Of a DNA stretch of 64,000 nucleotides, positions 37,772-50,827 are shown one piece after another. Under the pieces are notes generated by a model that worked only from the letters and a program-made list of their open reading frames with translations, was not told where the DNA came from and ran no database searches. Both the position numbers and the translations under genes were made by a program. The stretch is from Cruorifilaria tuberocauda. Taxonomy: Eukaryota; Nematoda; Chromadorea; Rhabditida; Onchocercidae. How positions within the stretch are numbered: the first letter of the stretch is position 1; the number at the start of each line of letters is the position of its first letter. The stretch lies in contig JABVXU010000068.1 in the NCBI GenBank assembly GCA_013365365.1, positions 62,001 through 126,000 of the forward strand. Reading direction: 5' to 3'.

Positions 37772-40403
37772 ATGGATCCAGTAAAAGCTCAAACTCATGG
37801 GCCAATCCAGTCTAACTTATTTCGATACACTTCTCGTGATACTATCTTATACGCTTTAGCAGGTCGTGCATTCATTAATGTTTTACATGCCGAGAAGTAT
37901 CTGATACTTTTCTTTTTGAAGTTATCGTATTATGCTCATCTCTGACATTGCATGATTCTAACAAACAAGTTTCATACGAGGGTGATATGTTTGTAGTTAA
38001 ATCAATGGCATTTTATATTTAAACGCCAATTTTTCCATGCGTTGGGTTGGAAATACATAAGTAAGCTTACTAATCAGATCACTAGTGGTTTTTTTTTACT
38101 TAATTGATGCATACTTAAATTCCTCCTTCAATTTTCAGTTGGAGCAAGTGTGGAAGACCAATTACAATACTTGTTCGAAAATCACAATGAATTTGCAGCA
38201 CTGCCTACATATATTATTGGTCCAGCATTGCAAGCAACCATTGCCGAAATCGGGGAATGGCCCGGTGAATTGTTTCCTTTTTTGTTTTTATTTATCGTGC
38301 TAATTTATGAAAATTCAGCTTACTGATAGAGATTTTAGAATTTTCAGAATTTTGAGAAATATTGGTTATTTGGTCCATATTAAAAATTTCTAGATATTCC
38401 AAAAATAATCTTCAGTTAATTAAGGCATAACATTCGACTTAACAAAGATATTGCACGGAGAGCAATACTTGGAGCTGTTTACTCGAGTACCAACAGAAGG
38501 TGAACTTCGATCTGTTATAAGCGTTCCGGCAGTGCTTGATAAAGGCAAAGGAGCATTAATTCTCGTAGAAGGTGACTTTTTTAGTAAGTTATGTTATGGA
38601 TTGGACAGTAAAATCTTCTAAACTGCAGAATTTAGCAAAGCTTTTGAAGTAGAACGACTGAATTTCAAACCTGTTTCATTTGTTTTTATGAGTTCAATCT
38701 AAAAATACGTCTTTAGGATGCTTAAAAATCTGATTTTTGAAATTTAAGTGAAATGTGCCAACAGATTTTTTCCAGTGACAGTGTATAATGAACAGACAAG
38801 CACTAAAATTGCAAGGCAACAAATCAGTCTGTTTCAACTTGGATCAGGAGGATTTGGTGGTTCGAAAACATCAGAACATGAAATATCATGCCAGCCGATC
38901 CCGCAGCGTGACCCTGATCATATTATTGAACAGGGAACTGATGTATCTCAGGTCGCTTTACCTTTCTTGCTCATTTTTCAATTCAAAACATTTTGAATTT
39001 GGAATGAAATTTTCTTCGAAACTTATTATAGTGCTGTTTTTTTAAATAGAACTAGCGAAACTAGAATATATGGTCTTTGCAAATCGACGAAATATATATT
39101 TTTATCTTCTTGTAATGTAGGAACTAGATAAGTTGCTGTTGTCTTTTCGATTTTATTCTTATCATGGCTGTGGCCGTTAAGAGTGTTGGCTTTTATATTG
39201 CAATGTGTGTGATTGCTTCGGAATTTTTGACAAGCAGTAGGTTAGCACTTGTGTAGCACATTTTTTAAAAATATTCTTTGATGGTTTTCCGACGATTTCT
39301 GACCAATTCTTTCGAGATTTTCTCAGTTCTTCTTAATATTCAAGGGAACAATGAAAGATAAAAAATCTTCTTTGTTTTGCTATAAATATTGCGTTGCTTT
39401 AGGCGGCGTTCTATCGACTGGTCGGTTGTGATCCAAATCCGCTGCACATCGATCCACATTTTTCTGCACTATTAGGATTCCAGAAACCTATTTTACATGG
39501 GCTTTGCACTCTCGGCTTCTGCACGAGACATATCTTAAAAGTATTCGCTGGCGGCTGTGATGAATTTTTCAAAAATGTCAAGGTATATCCTTTCTTATTT
39601 TTTCATGAACATTTCCACTTGCCGTTTAGCATTCAAAATAGTTTTAGTTTTTTTTCTTCATATTTTTCTGTCGATAAATTTTCTTGAAGTGCTATTCTGA
39701 ATTTTCAAAAATTTTAAAATTAATTTACGATATTTTAGGCTCGTTTTGCGAGTCCTGTAATACCAGGGCAAACACTTCGAACAGAAATGTGGCAAGAAGG
39801 TCCAAGGATACATTTTCAAACAAAGGTATTGAATCATGCTTCTTCAAATTTATTTAATAATCTCTGTTTATTAGAAAGTTTTTCTGATAGCGTGCTTTAT
39901 TATTTTAATATTTTATTAATTAAATCAAATTCAGGAGAATGAAATTCTCACAGTTATGTTTAGTATGAATTCCGTTCTTTGATTAAAATTTTTTAATTTT
40001 GACATAACAGTGGAATATATCATCAAAATGTGCTATTAATATATGAAAGATAAAAGAAAGAGCTGTTAAAGGTAAAAGAAACGGGAAAAATAGTGATAGC
40101 AAATGCATTCATTGATCTGCACGAGGTACCAGAAAGTGTAATTAGTAAGGTAAGTGAGTGAAACGTGCGTTGTCATTTTGAAATTTTAGTCAAAATTAAT
40201 TGATTTTATCACTTCCGTTAGATGTCTTTTGAAAAGCTACTTGTTATGCTCAATGATATTTAGAGATCGATACTCTTCCAGAAATGTTTTTTTTAGTATC
40301 TACTTATTCACCATCTATAGCACTTGGCTTTATCTGTTCAAAAAAATTTTTTTTATTTATTCTAAACTTCATTTATTATCGTCATTATTCATTTCAGATA
40401 TAA
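37772..40403 (+). CDS. maoc-1: MaoC-type 2-enoyl-CoA hydratase (MAOC-1), probably peroxisomal
   Basis: Stand-alone hydratase-2 (double hot-dog) like the middle domain of multifunctional enzyme 2 (HSD17B4). C. elegans MAOC-1 acts in peroxisomal side-chain shortening for ascaroside pheromones. Exons: 37772-37862, 38139-38264, 38425-38571, 38776-38951, 39403-39582, 39739-39825, 40072-40149, then probably 40398-40403; about 296 residues, phases consistent. Blocks seen: [87 protein letters not shown]. The active-site pair is Asp190 and His195 (D-P-N-P-L-H), with one extra residue just before the Asp compared with the usual R-L-S-G-D. The start is the ATG at 37772, just ahead of conserved sequence; the reading frame opens earlier only without an ATG. 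The tail is discussed under findings: with the last splice it ends Ser-Lys-Ile, without it Val-Ser-Glu. Confidence 0.92.
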
Positions 40404-43344
40404 TCACATTCAGTTTGGAACTCAAGGATAATTTCATTGCTGTTTGTAGTTTCGTATATCTTCCGCAAACTTTAAATTGATAGCGTCGTTGTATTATGAT
40501 GACAAATAATCTCCATGTCAGCCACCTAATCATTTGTTATAGCAAAATTGTACTTATAAATAATCAGATTATCCGGTATTTGGTTGTTCAATCCTGTTTT
40601 AATTTGGGTTGATTTCGAAAAAATCGAATTATCAGGCATTATAAGACAATATAAAATCAGGAAAATTTATATTTTTCAGATCTTCATCTAGTTCATTCCC
40701 CTATTTCTTAATTTAGTTTTTGTTTGTTGATATGTTTTACCTTTCATTACATGAAATAAAATATCTTAGAACATTCAATTCACTAAAATTCAGAAGGAAA
40801 TCAGTTGTTAGCATCAACAGCTCATGTTTTGCAGATGTTTTAATTTAATTAAACAAATGATGAAATGAATTCAATTTTAAAATATATATTGGTCGAGGAA
40901 ATACTTTCGAAGTTGTTATAGATTTGTACTGTGTCGTTTTATATTTGACGATGTAAGCAAAATTTTAGATAAGAAAATGGACTGCTGAAATTTGATGTAA
41001 GAGAGGAAATTCCGTCATATTGCTTCATGCATTGTTGATTTGTACTTGTATGACCCTATCCTATTTTCCTTCCCTTCTGAGCAAAGTTTTTCTAAACATA
41101 GTTCTTTATTAAATGATTAATTAACTACATCAATAAATCTTTCTATTCTCTTTCATTTAAGATGAAGTAGTATTGTTGAGTTAGAGTGTTGATTGATAAC
41201 TCACTTACCTGATTATAGTCGATTACCATCATTGATTAATGATTGATAAGGTCACGGGAACGCAATGGCATCATCTTAGATGAAATCCTAACATGAAATT
41301 GTAAAACTTTAATCCGACTTTCATAGAATTTGTTATAAGAGACAAGCAGCGCTTGACCGAAATTTAAAAATTTTGATTATTTCAATAAATGCTTGCTTTT
41401 TTGTTGTTGAGCTTAATAATCTGAGATGAAGGTGGAAGTATAGCAGCGTGACCTCAAAAAGATAGCGACATGAAAATTTCCTCTCCTCCATCAGTTAACC
41501 TGTGAGCGTGAAGAATGATTTAAAATGTTTCCCGTAGAAGTAAAACATTTCTCGGAAAAAAATGTTTAACTTAAATCATATTGACATCAAATCTATAATT
41601 CATTTTCTTGCAATTTCTTGTTAGTTTAAAACAAAAATTTCACATGATTTTTTTAAAATAAATTTCATGAACTTGTAGGGATGATTTTTTGTTACTCTTA
41701 TTTTTTTATCCAGTTAATTCGACAAATAAGTTTAACGCTTTTCATCTCAAATGTGATGGAGTGAGTCATACGTGAAAATACTGTTTACGAATGATCGAAT
41801 TGCTGCAATTTTGTTTTGTTTGGCAATTTACAGAATATATATAATCGCTATTTTTTACCAAACAGTCTTCAAGTTCATCTGCATCGTTTCAATACTTCTG
41901 CTAGGTCATATTCGACATTGACAGTTTAACCGTATCATTTGTTATAGTATTCATTCCGGAAAGCGTCAGCAAATATTAGATGAAAAAAGAAGCATGCGAT
42001 AATAAACCGGAACAAACACGATAAACTTACTTAATAATAAAAAGCTTTTTGCTGCTTGCTCCAGTCTATCTCAATCAAATTTCAACTAAAAAAAAAATTT
42101 TTCACCCTAATGAATAAAATCAGATCTTCAATTTGAGGCAAATTTAGCTTGGCCAATTAAAATGAAAATATTTTAGTTGGAGAATTGCGAATAATAATTG
42201 GATGTGAATGATTTGTATGATTTAGAAAATAAGAAATGTGTCGATTTGATAAGAATACACATACATCTTTCCTTCATCTTTTTTACGAAAATTAATTTAT
42301 TAAGAAACCAATTTTTGGTCATATTCGACATATTTGATGTTACTTTTCATGAAATTAAAATGTCGTATTCATTAACTATCTTTTAGAATAATGTCTTTCC
42401 TAATCAGATAAAATTTAACCTAAGAGATGATCTTTTCTCTTTGAATGCTTGCGTAAAAAGATGAGTGTTTATTTCGAAGTATATTTTTTTAATTTAAATT
42501 ATCTTCTCATTTTCTAGAAAAAGGTCATACGTACATATTACGGTGAGCAATAAATCGGCACTTTCAAAATTGAATTTGTCAGATCCATTTTTCATAGTCT
42601 TAGGGTATTCTCGGAGATTGTTTACTTCTATTGCATACTGAATTTGAAAATTTTGAATTCAAATCTTTTCTATTAAAATTTTACACTGAAAAACTTCACA
42701 TATTGCCAATAATAGCAGAATCACTCGTTTGAATTTGAGAATTATTATTGAATAAACTGCAAAACAAGTTTAACTCCATTTTTGATAAGAATGAGTTCGA
42801 GTTTCTCTTTATTTTTCATTTATTGGACTTTCGCTTCCATGCAGACAAATAAGCGGGAATGAATTAATTATTTGGTGAACTAAACAATAAAAGACTTTAT
42901 CATTTTAAAATAAGAAAGTAATAATTTTCATTTGATCAGACTGTAATAATTTTTACATACCTTTGTAACAATCTTTCTCTAATGCTCTTTGCCACTTCAA
43001 ATGTCACTTAAATATCCTTTCACCACGTCAAAATTAGGGCATTATGTGGAAATTTCAACAGTATGATCTAATTTAGGTACAGTTACACAACGATCGTACG
43101 GCATAATCTTACTAAGCATATTGAAAAGAATAGACTCAAATGTAAAATTCAACATTTAATTAGTTTAACATTTTACTAGTCATTATCAGCAATCAGCAGG
43201 GCAGTTTATTGATGTGATCACACTTACCATTAATTTATTGCATTCTTTTACTATTGTCACCAATAAAAAATGTTAGAAGACAAAGTGAATAAATAAATTT
43301 CGTGGAATTTTAAAATAGATTAAACAGATGAATGTGTATAAAAT

Positions 43345-43425
43345 AACAAATATATATGTACATATATAATTTTATGTATATATAATTTAATATATATAAT
43401 TTTACACATAATATATAGACAGATA
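43345..43425. repeat. AT-rich microsatellite-like tract
   Basis: Alternating at/ta runs broken by short c- or t-containing interruptions, with the motif atatataatttta recurring. Typical simple-sequence DNA with no coding capacity. Confidence 0.7.
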
Positions 43426-45689
43426 AATAACAAATAAGTAAAGAAAAAAAGAAGCAGAGGGTGATTGCACTTTATGAAATTGAATTAAACATTTCTAACG
43501 AAATCTTTGAAATTTCATAGAATAGTGAATTCAAAATTTTGATAAATATTTTTCTAAAAATAAATGATAAACACATTTTTTTCATTTAATTATTATTTTC
43601 AAAATTTTCTTGAAAATTATCTTAAGTATGCATAGAAAAGAATAGACTCAATAATAGAAAAGAATAAAATCAAGAAGGGTCGATTTCACCTTATTAACTA
43701 TTATTTTTCGTTTACTGTAGCTAACAATTACCCTGCCAATAACTTTGCAGCTATTCAGTGTCTTTCATTTGTTATTTCAAAATTGAAGATATTTTTATCA
43801 GTTGCAGATAAGCCAGAGTTCCAGATGAGACAGTAATTTTTTAATTCTAAAACATCCCCCGAATGGCTACGGTAGAATGTAGTGTCGCAATTGTCAGAAA
43901 ATTTGTTATTCATATGAGTATTTGCCAGTAATATGCAGAAAGGGAACAGACGTGTATACGTTATTAGGACAAATTTTCCAGATTTTAACGATACGGTAAT
44001 TATTGAGAATATATTGTAAAATTTTAAATTTACAATGGAGAATGAAATTATACAACTGTGTTTTCGAAGAAATGTCATTCGATCGATTGATAAGCAACAA
44101 TAATTCGGTGATAAAGTTGATAAAAATTATTTGAAATATTAGAAACTTTTAGAGAAAGGGAATGAACGACAGAAAATTAAGATTATAATTCTTGGAAGAA
44201 ATAAATATGTATTTTGAAACAATATATTTTTCAAAAAAAAGTGTGATTGAAATTGAAAAATTGAATACCATAATTTGCATTGAGAATAATGCAATGAAAA
44301 TAAGTAAAACCAGCAATTAATTCATCTCTTGAAAAAAAATCTTTTATCGTAGCACCGATTTTATAAGTTGAAACTCTTACAGGTTCGTGGCTTAAAAAAA
44401 TCGCATGAGCTGACTATACTCATGATAGTGCTATCATCAGAGTTCCTTCTAAAAACTTTTCTGGAAAAAAATATTTTGCAAGTTCCACAAAAAAGAAGCG
44501 AGAAATTTCTGGCAAACTGATTTCCAACTGATTAATCTTAAGCGCACTGCAAGATGATTATCTCATACCATTTACTATCAAATTTAGACTTTATGAAATC
44601 GTCGTATTTGAAAAAACAAGTATACTTCTTAATGAGTGGCTCGAGAAATCACTTAAAATGTAATTGTGTTCTCGGCTGGTACCTAAGTAAAAACGAATAG
44701 TAAGAAGTATTTCCACTGAGATTGAAAATGATATGGTAATTTTATTGATCATAATTTTGAATTTCCATTTTAGTTATAGTTTTTTTGTAATTTTCCTGAA
44801 AAGATGACTTTGGTTTTAACTTTTAGAAAAACAAATTGGGCAAAATTTGTCGCAACCCATTGACCTATTATCTCAACCTATTACCTATTGAACTATAGCT
44901 AACAATTAAAGTCACTCCACAGTTCCTGAGGAAAAATAATGCTGTTTATATATATAATAAATTAATAATAATAATAGTAATGATAATATCATTAATTAAT
45001 GATGATGAGAAGGATAATGATATATGAATGTTTTGTTTTTTTCTTCTAAATGTGATATCCAATATGAGAGTGATTTTCAGTAAATTGCTTCAGATATTCT
45101 ACATGTATTTTTGAATTGGTCCGTATCCTAAATAGCAGAGTGAAATTTTGATTTACAAAAGAGATCAGAATGAATAGAGAGAAGAGAGAGAGAAAAGAGG
45201 TAAGAATTATCTTCTCGAACTGAGTGAATCTGATTATTGTTCTACTATTATATTACTTTCTATTATTCTATTATTATATTACTATTATATTTACTGATTA
45301 TTATTCAATAAAAGAAATTGAGCGGAAATTTTTGTAATGAATAAAAAAATGTGATACGTGGAATATAGCGTTTATTTTCAGAAGTTAGCAAACAGAGGAG
45401 AGAACAAAGGACGGATATGCATGGTTAATCCAATCCTTCCAGTGAAAACAGCCGTGTTGTTGACTTTAGCGCTCCGCGCCAAACTACCCAAATTTATCTA
45501 TTTCGTACAATTTTGGAATTCAGACTCACTGTATATGTAAATTATTTCTTCCTCCTTTTTTTTTCCTTCTCAAATATTTATTTGTCAATTTTCAACTTTT
45601 TTCTCTTCCCATCTTTTTGGTGAACATACATGTATGATGTTGTTTTAATAGAACAAATTCTCCTATTTTAATATATCATACCGAGGGGA

Positions 45690-45793
45690 AAGGGAGAGAG
45701 AAGGCAATATCATTATATCAGAGGGAGAGAGAAGTAATAACATTGTATTACGGAGAAAAGTTAGTTATATCAAATACTTCTCTCCCTCTCTGT
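45690..45793. repeat. GA-rich direct and inverted repeat
   Basis: Two copies of agggagagagaag about 30 bases apart (near 45691 and 45722) are followed near 45775-45792 by acttctctccctctctg, which is the near-exact reverse complement of the second copy with a two-base bulge. The second copy and the complement could form a stem of about 14-16 pairs with a loop of roughly 37 bases. Confidence 0.6.
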
Positions 45794-48700
45794 CTCTTTC
45801 AATAAAACTGTTATTTTTCTCGTTTTGCGGAAATGTAGCGCTTGTGAAGATTTACTTACTCGATATTTGACCTTATGTTCTATTGAAATGCTTTTTGCTT
45901 GAAGACAAAGAATTGGAAATCCATTCGAAAAAAAGATTAAGCTTTCTTCCAGAAACGTTAGAATCCTTGCAAGGGAATATTCACATTATCTGTTAACTTA
46001 TTAAAACTATCATATTAAAAACACTAAGGTCGGTTTTAAATTTCTTCAACTCGTTGAAATAAGTCATAAATTACTTAGGTTTGCGGTATTTCATTGAGAG
46101 TTTTTGGAGGAACTCAATCGGAGATCGTTATCATAATGTGAAATGTGGAAATTTGGAGGTTAATGATCATCATTCATTTAAAATGCCAATGATAGCAATC
46201 AAATTCCCGCAAATATACATTTAACTGTTAGTCTTCACAACATCAATGATAAAAATTAGATACAATGATGTGACTGGTAACCGTACTTTTTCATCATTGC
46301 TGAAATGCTTTCGCTAGAAGTGATATGATAATGGTAATGAAATAAAGCAGAAAGTAATTGAAAGATATGTGTTTGTTATTTTCCAGTTCGTCATTCAATC
46401 ACATGAATGATAAAGCACTGATAATATTCTGAGTATGATAACGAGAAACAATATATTCATTATAAAAGTGCTGCTAAATGAAAAGTAACAATTTCAAATT
46501 CTTTGTTAATAGCGAAAAACAGTATAACTTAAGAATTGCTCAGAACCCCAAGTCAAAAACTAAGTTGAATTTGAAGCTAAGAATATTTCTAATAGAATAG
46601 TGAAATGGAATCAATGTTCAATTAATAAGCTCAAATAACCGCAGAAATGAGATTTCTTTCTAACAGTTCTTTTTGCTAGATGTGAATTTATCACTGTGCA
46701 TGTGCGTGTGTGCGTATATGCGTTTACATGTGTATGTGCAGGTGCATGTGGAATTTATTGCAATTGACACCTCCTCCTCGTCCACTTTCTTTAATTTAAA
46801 AGTTAGAAACCCTTGTGATTGCGGCTGGCATAGATATCGAATCAGATTGCTTTCGGCGATTGCCTCTCTAGATTACGCTACAGTTTGCGATCTGTCAACT
46901 GACCGTCAAATTACGCGAACAATTTTATGATTATTTTCTACCATCTTACTTTAAATCACTGCTTTTTATTTGAGACAGTGCCGCTATCAGCTAATTATTT
47001 ATGACAATAAACTTTTTGATAAATTCCAATATAATTTCAAAAATCAAACCGATTTCTATCTTGCTCCATTTATCTTAGGAAACGAGTAATTAATTAAATT
47101 AACATGTAAAAAGAGAATACAAAGACTACAAAGAGAACTTGTCTTGCGTGTGGCAAATTCAATTGCAAATAAGAACTTGAACGGAAGAAAAGAGTCAAAA
47201 TGCTGATTGGTCCAAAAAAAGCTGCTCAATTCATTTCTCATCAGCTTACTGATGATCGATTTCAAATTCCGAACCATAAAATTTGATTATTATTACATTA
47301 TATACTTGCTAATGAGGTGAGAAATGAAAAACTTCCGGTTCAGGGCGTTTCTTTCAAATAATTCGTGACATAATGATCGTATTAATTATCATCTTATTAT
47401 TATTCTTGCTTTTCTTTCCTCATCAACAATGTCTCACTGCCCCAAAAATTATCATTCCCATTTCAATTTCTCAGAAACAATTTTATGTCACGTCGAAATG
47501 GATCTTCACTTTAAATATTTAAGTAAGATATGTAAAATCCAAATTCAAAAGAAAAATTCATCAAAATCCTATCTCGGCATAGCAAATTTTTCTTATCATT
47601 TACGCCTTTCAATTAGCTAATATCCGCGAGAAGTCTATTCAAAATTAATAATTCACAGAGATTTTCCTCTTTTGATATGCGGCACTGTTCTGTCCCCTGG
47701 CCATTTTATGTTTATTTGCATATGCGAATTTGGAATATGTGGCAACTAACTACAGTTATGGTTATCGTATTCAATTTGCTGTTGTCATTTACCGTCTTTA
47801 TGAAATGACCTTAAGATACCCCGGCAATAGAAACTGACTTTTAACAAACTGCTACAAAATAGTATTATTTTTTTGCACTTTGTCTTTCCATGAAGATTGA
47901 GCAGTCAGTGATGGAAATGTAATTTCAGATGTTTCAATGTTTTTTTTTTTTTAGGATATTAAAGTTTCCTTTATTTTAGCCTCACAAATTATTTGTATTT
48001 TAACTATCACTGAAACAATTTCAAAAATGTATATTGTAAGCAAATCTCTAATAAAACATCAAATACCATTCTTTTTGTGAACGTGAAATGTGCTGCATTT
48101 ATTTAATTAATCAATCAATTATGAGAAACACTATCATTTAGCTTTAAATTTACAAGATGATAGTATCAAAACTTCTATTGCAAAAATCTCTTTCTCTCTC
48201 TTTCTTTTGTAAACTACCATAAATTCTCGTAGCATTACAAGTGAAATTTACGCAATTTGTAACGAAGTTCGCAATTTGATTGGTATAAATGAGCGGAAAG
48301 TTTGAAAATATTAATTGAAAAGTAAACAAGGCCTTCTGTCGATTACGAAAATAGAGATTTCCCGTCGTCTTTCACTAACAACATTTTATTGACTTTTATG
48401 GACACTAATAACTTGTTCATAATAGAACACAATAAATATTTATATTGCTATCAGGAGCTAATATTATACAGTTACGCGTGACATGTAAACATCAATTTAT
48501 ATCTAATCTCTAATTAATTCTCCAAGTAAATTCTATTTTTTTCATTTGAAAGCTTCAGTATCGATTGAAATTAAACGTATTTGAATGGAATTGTCATTAA
48601 TAAAACATCTAATAGAAATAAAGGAAAACATTTTGATAGTAAGAATTATACATTGTATCACTGATCTGTAAATGAATTTAAATTTTCACTAATTTTCAAA

Positions 48701-50827
48701 ACATATCAATTATTTACTTGCCATAATTAGCCAATCAATTTAAAACTACGAAATACCACTATATTTATGTATTATTGCGGCAAAACAAACGTCATTCGTT
48801 ACACGCTGTTTCAATATTATTTCGCATAACTAAATCTAAAAAGTTCGTCATAAAATATGTTCAAGTATAGCTATTAATTTTATATTAGATAGTTTGCAAT
48901 AAGGAATCAGTGGTAAAGAAATGAATAAAATGGATGGTAGCATAATTTCCATTATCGCTAATCAGCTCTGTGATTATGCATAAGTTGGATGAAAATTGAT
49001 GACATACTACAGAAGTAGTAATAAGAAAGAGTAGTATGATTGATAGAACTTTTCAACTGTGATGTGTTTATATGTTCAATGAAGGACAGAGGTCAAAGTG
49101 GAAACAATACCGAGAGACACTTAATCATTTGCAACTGGACACGTGTCAGCCATCATTATAAAAGAAAAAAATCTGCTGTTAAAACCGATGTGTAAGGAAT
49201 GTTATCAATAAAACTTACCTCCCAAGTTCAAACAGAATGAAGTGATATAGTTCAATTGAACATTTTTAAAATTCGCATGCTTTAATTCGGTCAACGATAT
49301 TGACAATTATCATTAATGTCAAATGCATTTAGCTTCGAGCGATTATTGCTTGAAAAATGGAAAATTTTATTACGCCGAAATAAACTAATTCAACCTGTTT
49401 GATTGACATTTCGCACAAAAAAAGTTAACTGAGATATCAGAAATCTGCGTGATGCAAAATTTTAACGTTTCTTCTTAAAGCTATAAATGAAAAAGAAAAA
49501 GAAGTATTTTGCTTATTGCGAAATTTGGTTTAGGGAATTGAAAAGGTTCGGTAAGATAAAAGTAAATGAGTCTATCTGAACGATCGGCTCGCATATTCTA
49601 AGATCATTGACTGATAAGTTCATTATCCTAAATTCCGGTGAGGGTGTGAAATTATCAATTATAGGGAACCTTGATAAATGATGAAAATCGTGTTAATCTA
49701 ATTAATATTGCGTTAATTTGCAAAATTCAATGCTTTAGAATCATCGATACTATTACAATTTCTTCGTATGTGACAGACTTTGACAAACGACCCGTTTTCT
49801 CGCAATTTCCTTCGCTTCTTTTCTCAATTCCTCATACCATCCTTCGTTCAGTCCGGAATGCTATCTGTTCAATTACTTCCTACAATATCATTTCATTTTT
49901 CCGTTTTCTGATACTTGAATGGATCCATAAAGCTTATCTTTTTTATTTGGTCTAATTTAGTGGCATGAAAATAAAAAATAGGAATTTAATACTGGGTATT
50001 TTTTCCATAATGACACAATTTGGAAAATGAGTGAGATGGGTAATTTTGTAAAGAATAATCAGGTTGGTATTTTGAATATTTGAGTGAATGAAGTAATAAT
50101 ATAGTCACACCATAATTCAATATCAAGATTTTATCAATAGTTTTTAAATTTTTGATCAAAGCGCTATTTTCTTGCGACTAATATACGAAATAAATTCTTT
50201 TTTATTGATAAATACCATTTGTTTTTCCTTGTCTCTTCATCTTTCTCTTCCTATCTTTTCCTCTCAATCTTTCCTGTTTTACTTTCCATTCAAAGCCTTA
50301 ATGACTGTTAAAAAATTATTTTTGACGGTACTGAGAATTGAAGAAATTATGAATTCAGTGTCATGTAAAAAAATTGCTCGTAGTTCGTTGCCACTGCTGC
50401 TTTAGGTCAAATCTCGGGAGTACCGATCAATTGTTCGCTTTTCATAGAAATTTCGAAGTTATAATTTCAATAACACTGATACTGTTAACGTTAATTATTA
50501 ATGATTAGAAGAATTTGATTAAAAACGTAAATTTCAATCAGCATACCCGTACAAAATCATTCAACAATTTAGAGAAACTTACGATCTCAAAAAATAGAAG
50601 AATTGCATGATGGCGCTTTATTGTAAAGTTTGTTTTAATTTCATTTTAGTCGAGCATTGTCGATATTTTTTTCGCAGATGTTTATATTACCAATTTCTCG
50701 AAAGTTTTCTTTGAAACTTTCTTTTACTTCGCTCTACCTTCCACGCTTTTCTGATAAACTGTGACATTTCAGTGAGCATTGAAAGAGCAGAGGAGAAATA
50801 CTTGAAAAAGATTGGAAGATCGGAAGG

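Larger units (their letters stand above)
40404..50827. other. Gene-poor 10.4 kb region upstream of eff-1
   Basis: No exon I can support. Contents: a candidate AATAAA near 40755 for MAOC-1; AT microsatellite DNA around 43350-43425; GA-rich stretches near 45175-45200; an imperfect GA/TC inverted repeat near 45720-45793; a TG-rich stretch near 46690-46750; a run of T at 47940-47952. Open frames such as 46673-46930 and 49671-49955 match no family I recognise. Developmental genes often have long upstream control regions, so much of this may be eff-1 regulatory DNA, but that is inference. Unannotated non-coding RNAs cannot be excluded. Confidence 0.5.

Noticed and set aside
46673..46930. Plus-strand open frame with NPCDCGWHRYRI, resembling a leucine-rich-repeat C-terminal cap
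   Set aside because: Only one short cysteine motif, no leucine-rich repeats around it, no convincing splice sites, and the frame begins in TG-rich simple sequence.
49671..49955. 94-codon plus-strand open frame upstream of eff-1
   Set aside because: No recognisable motif, no matching splice signals, and hydrophobic AT-rich composition expected from random frames.
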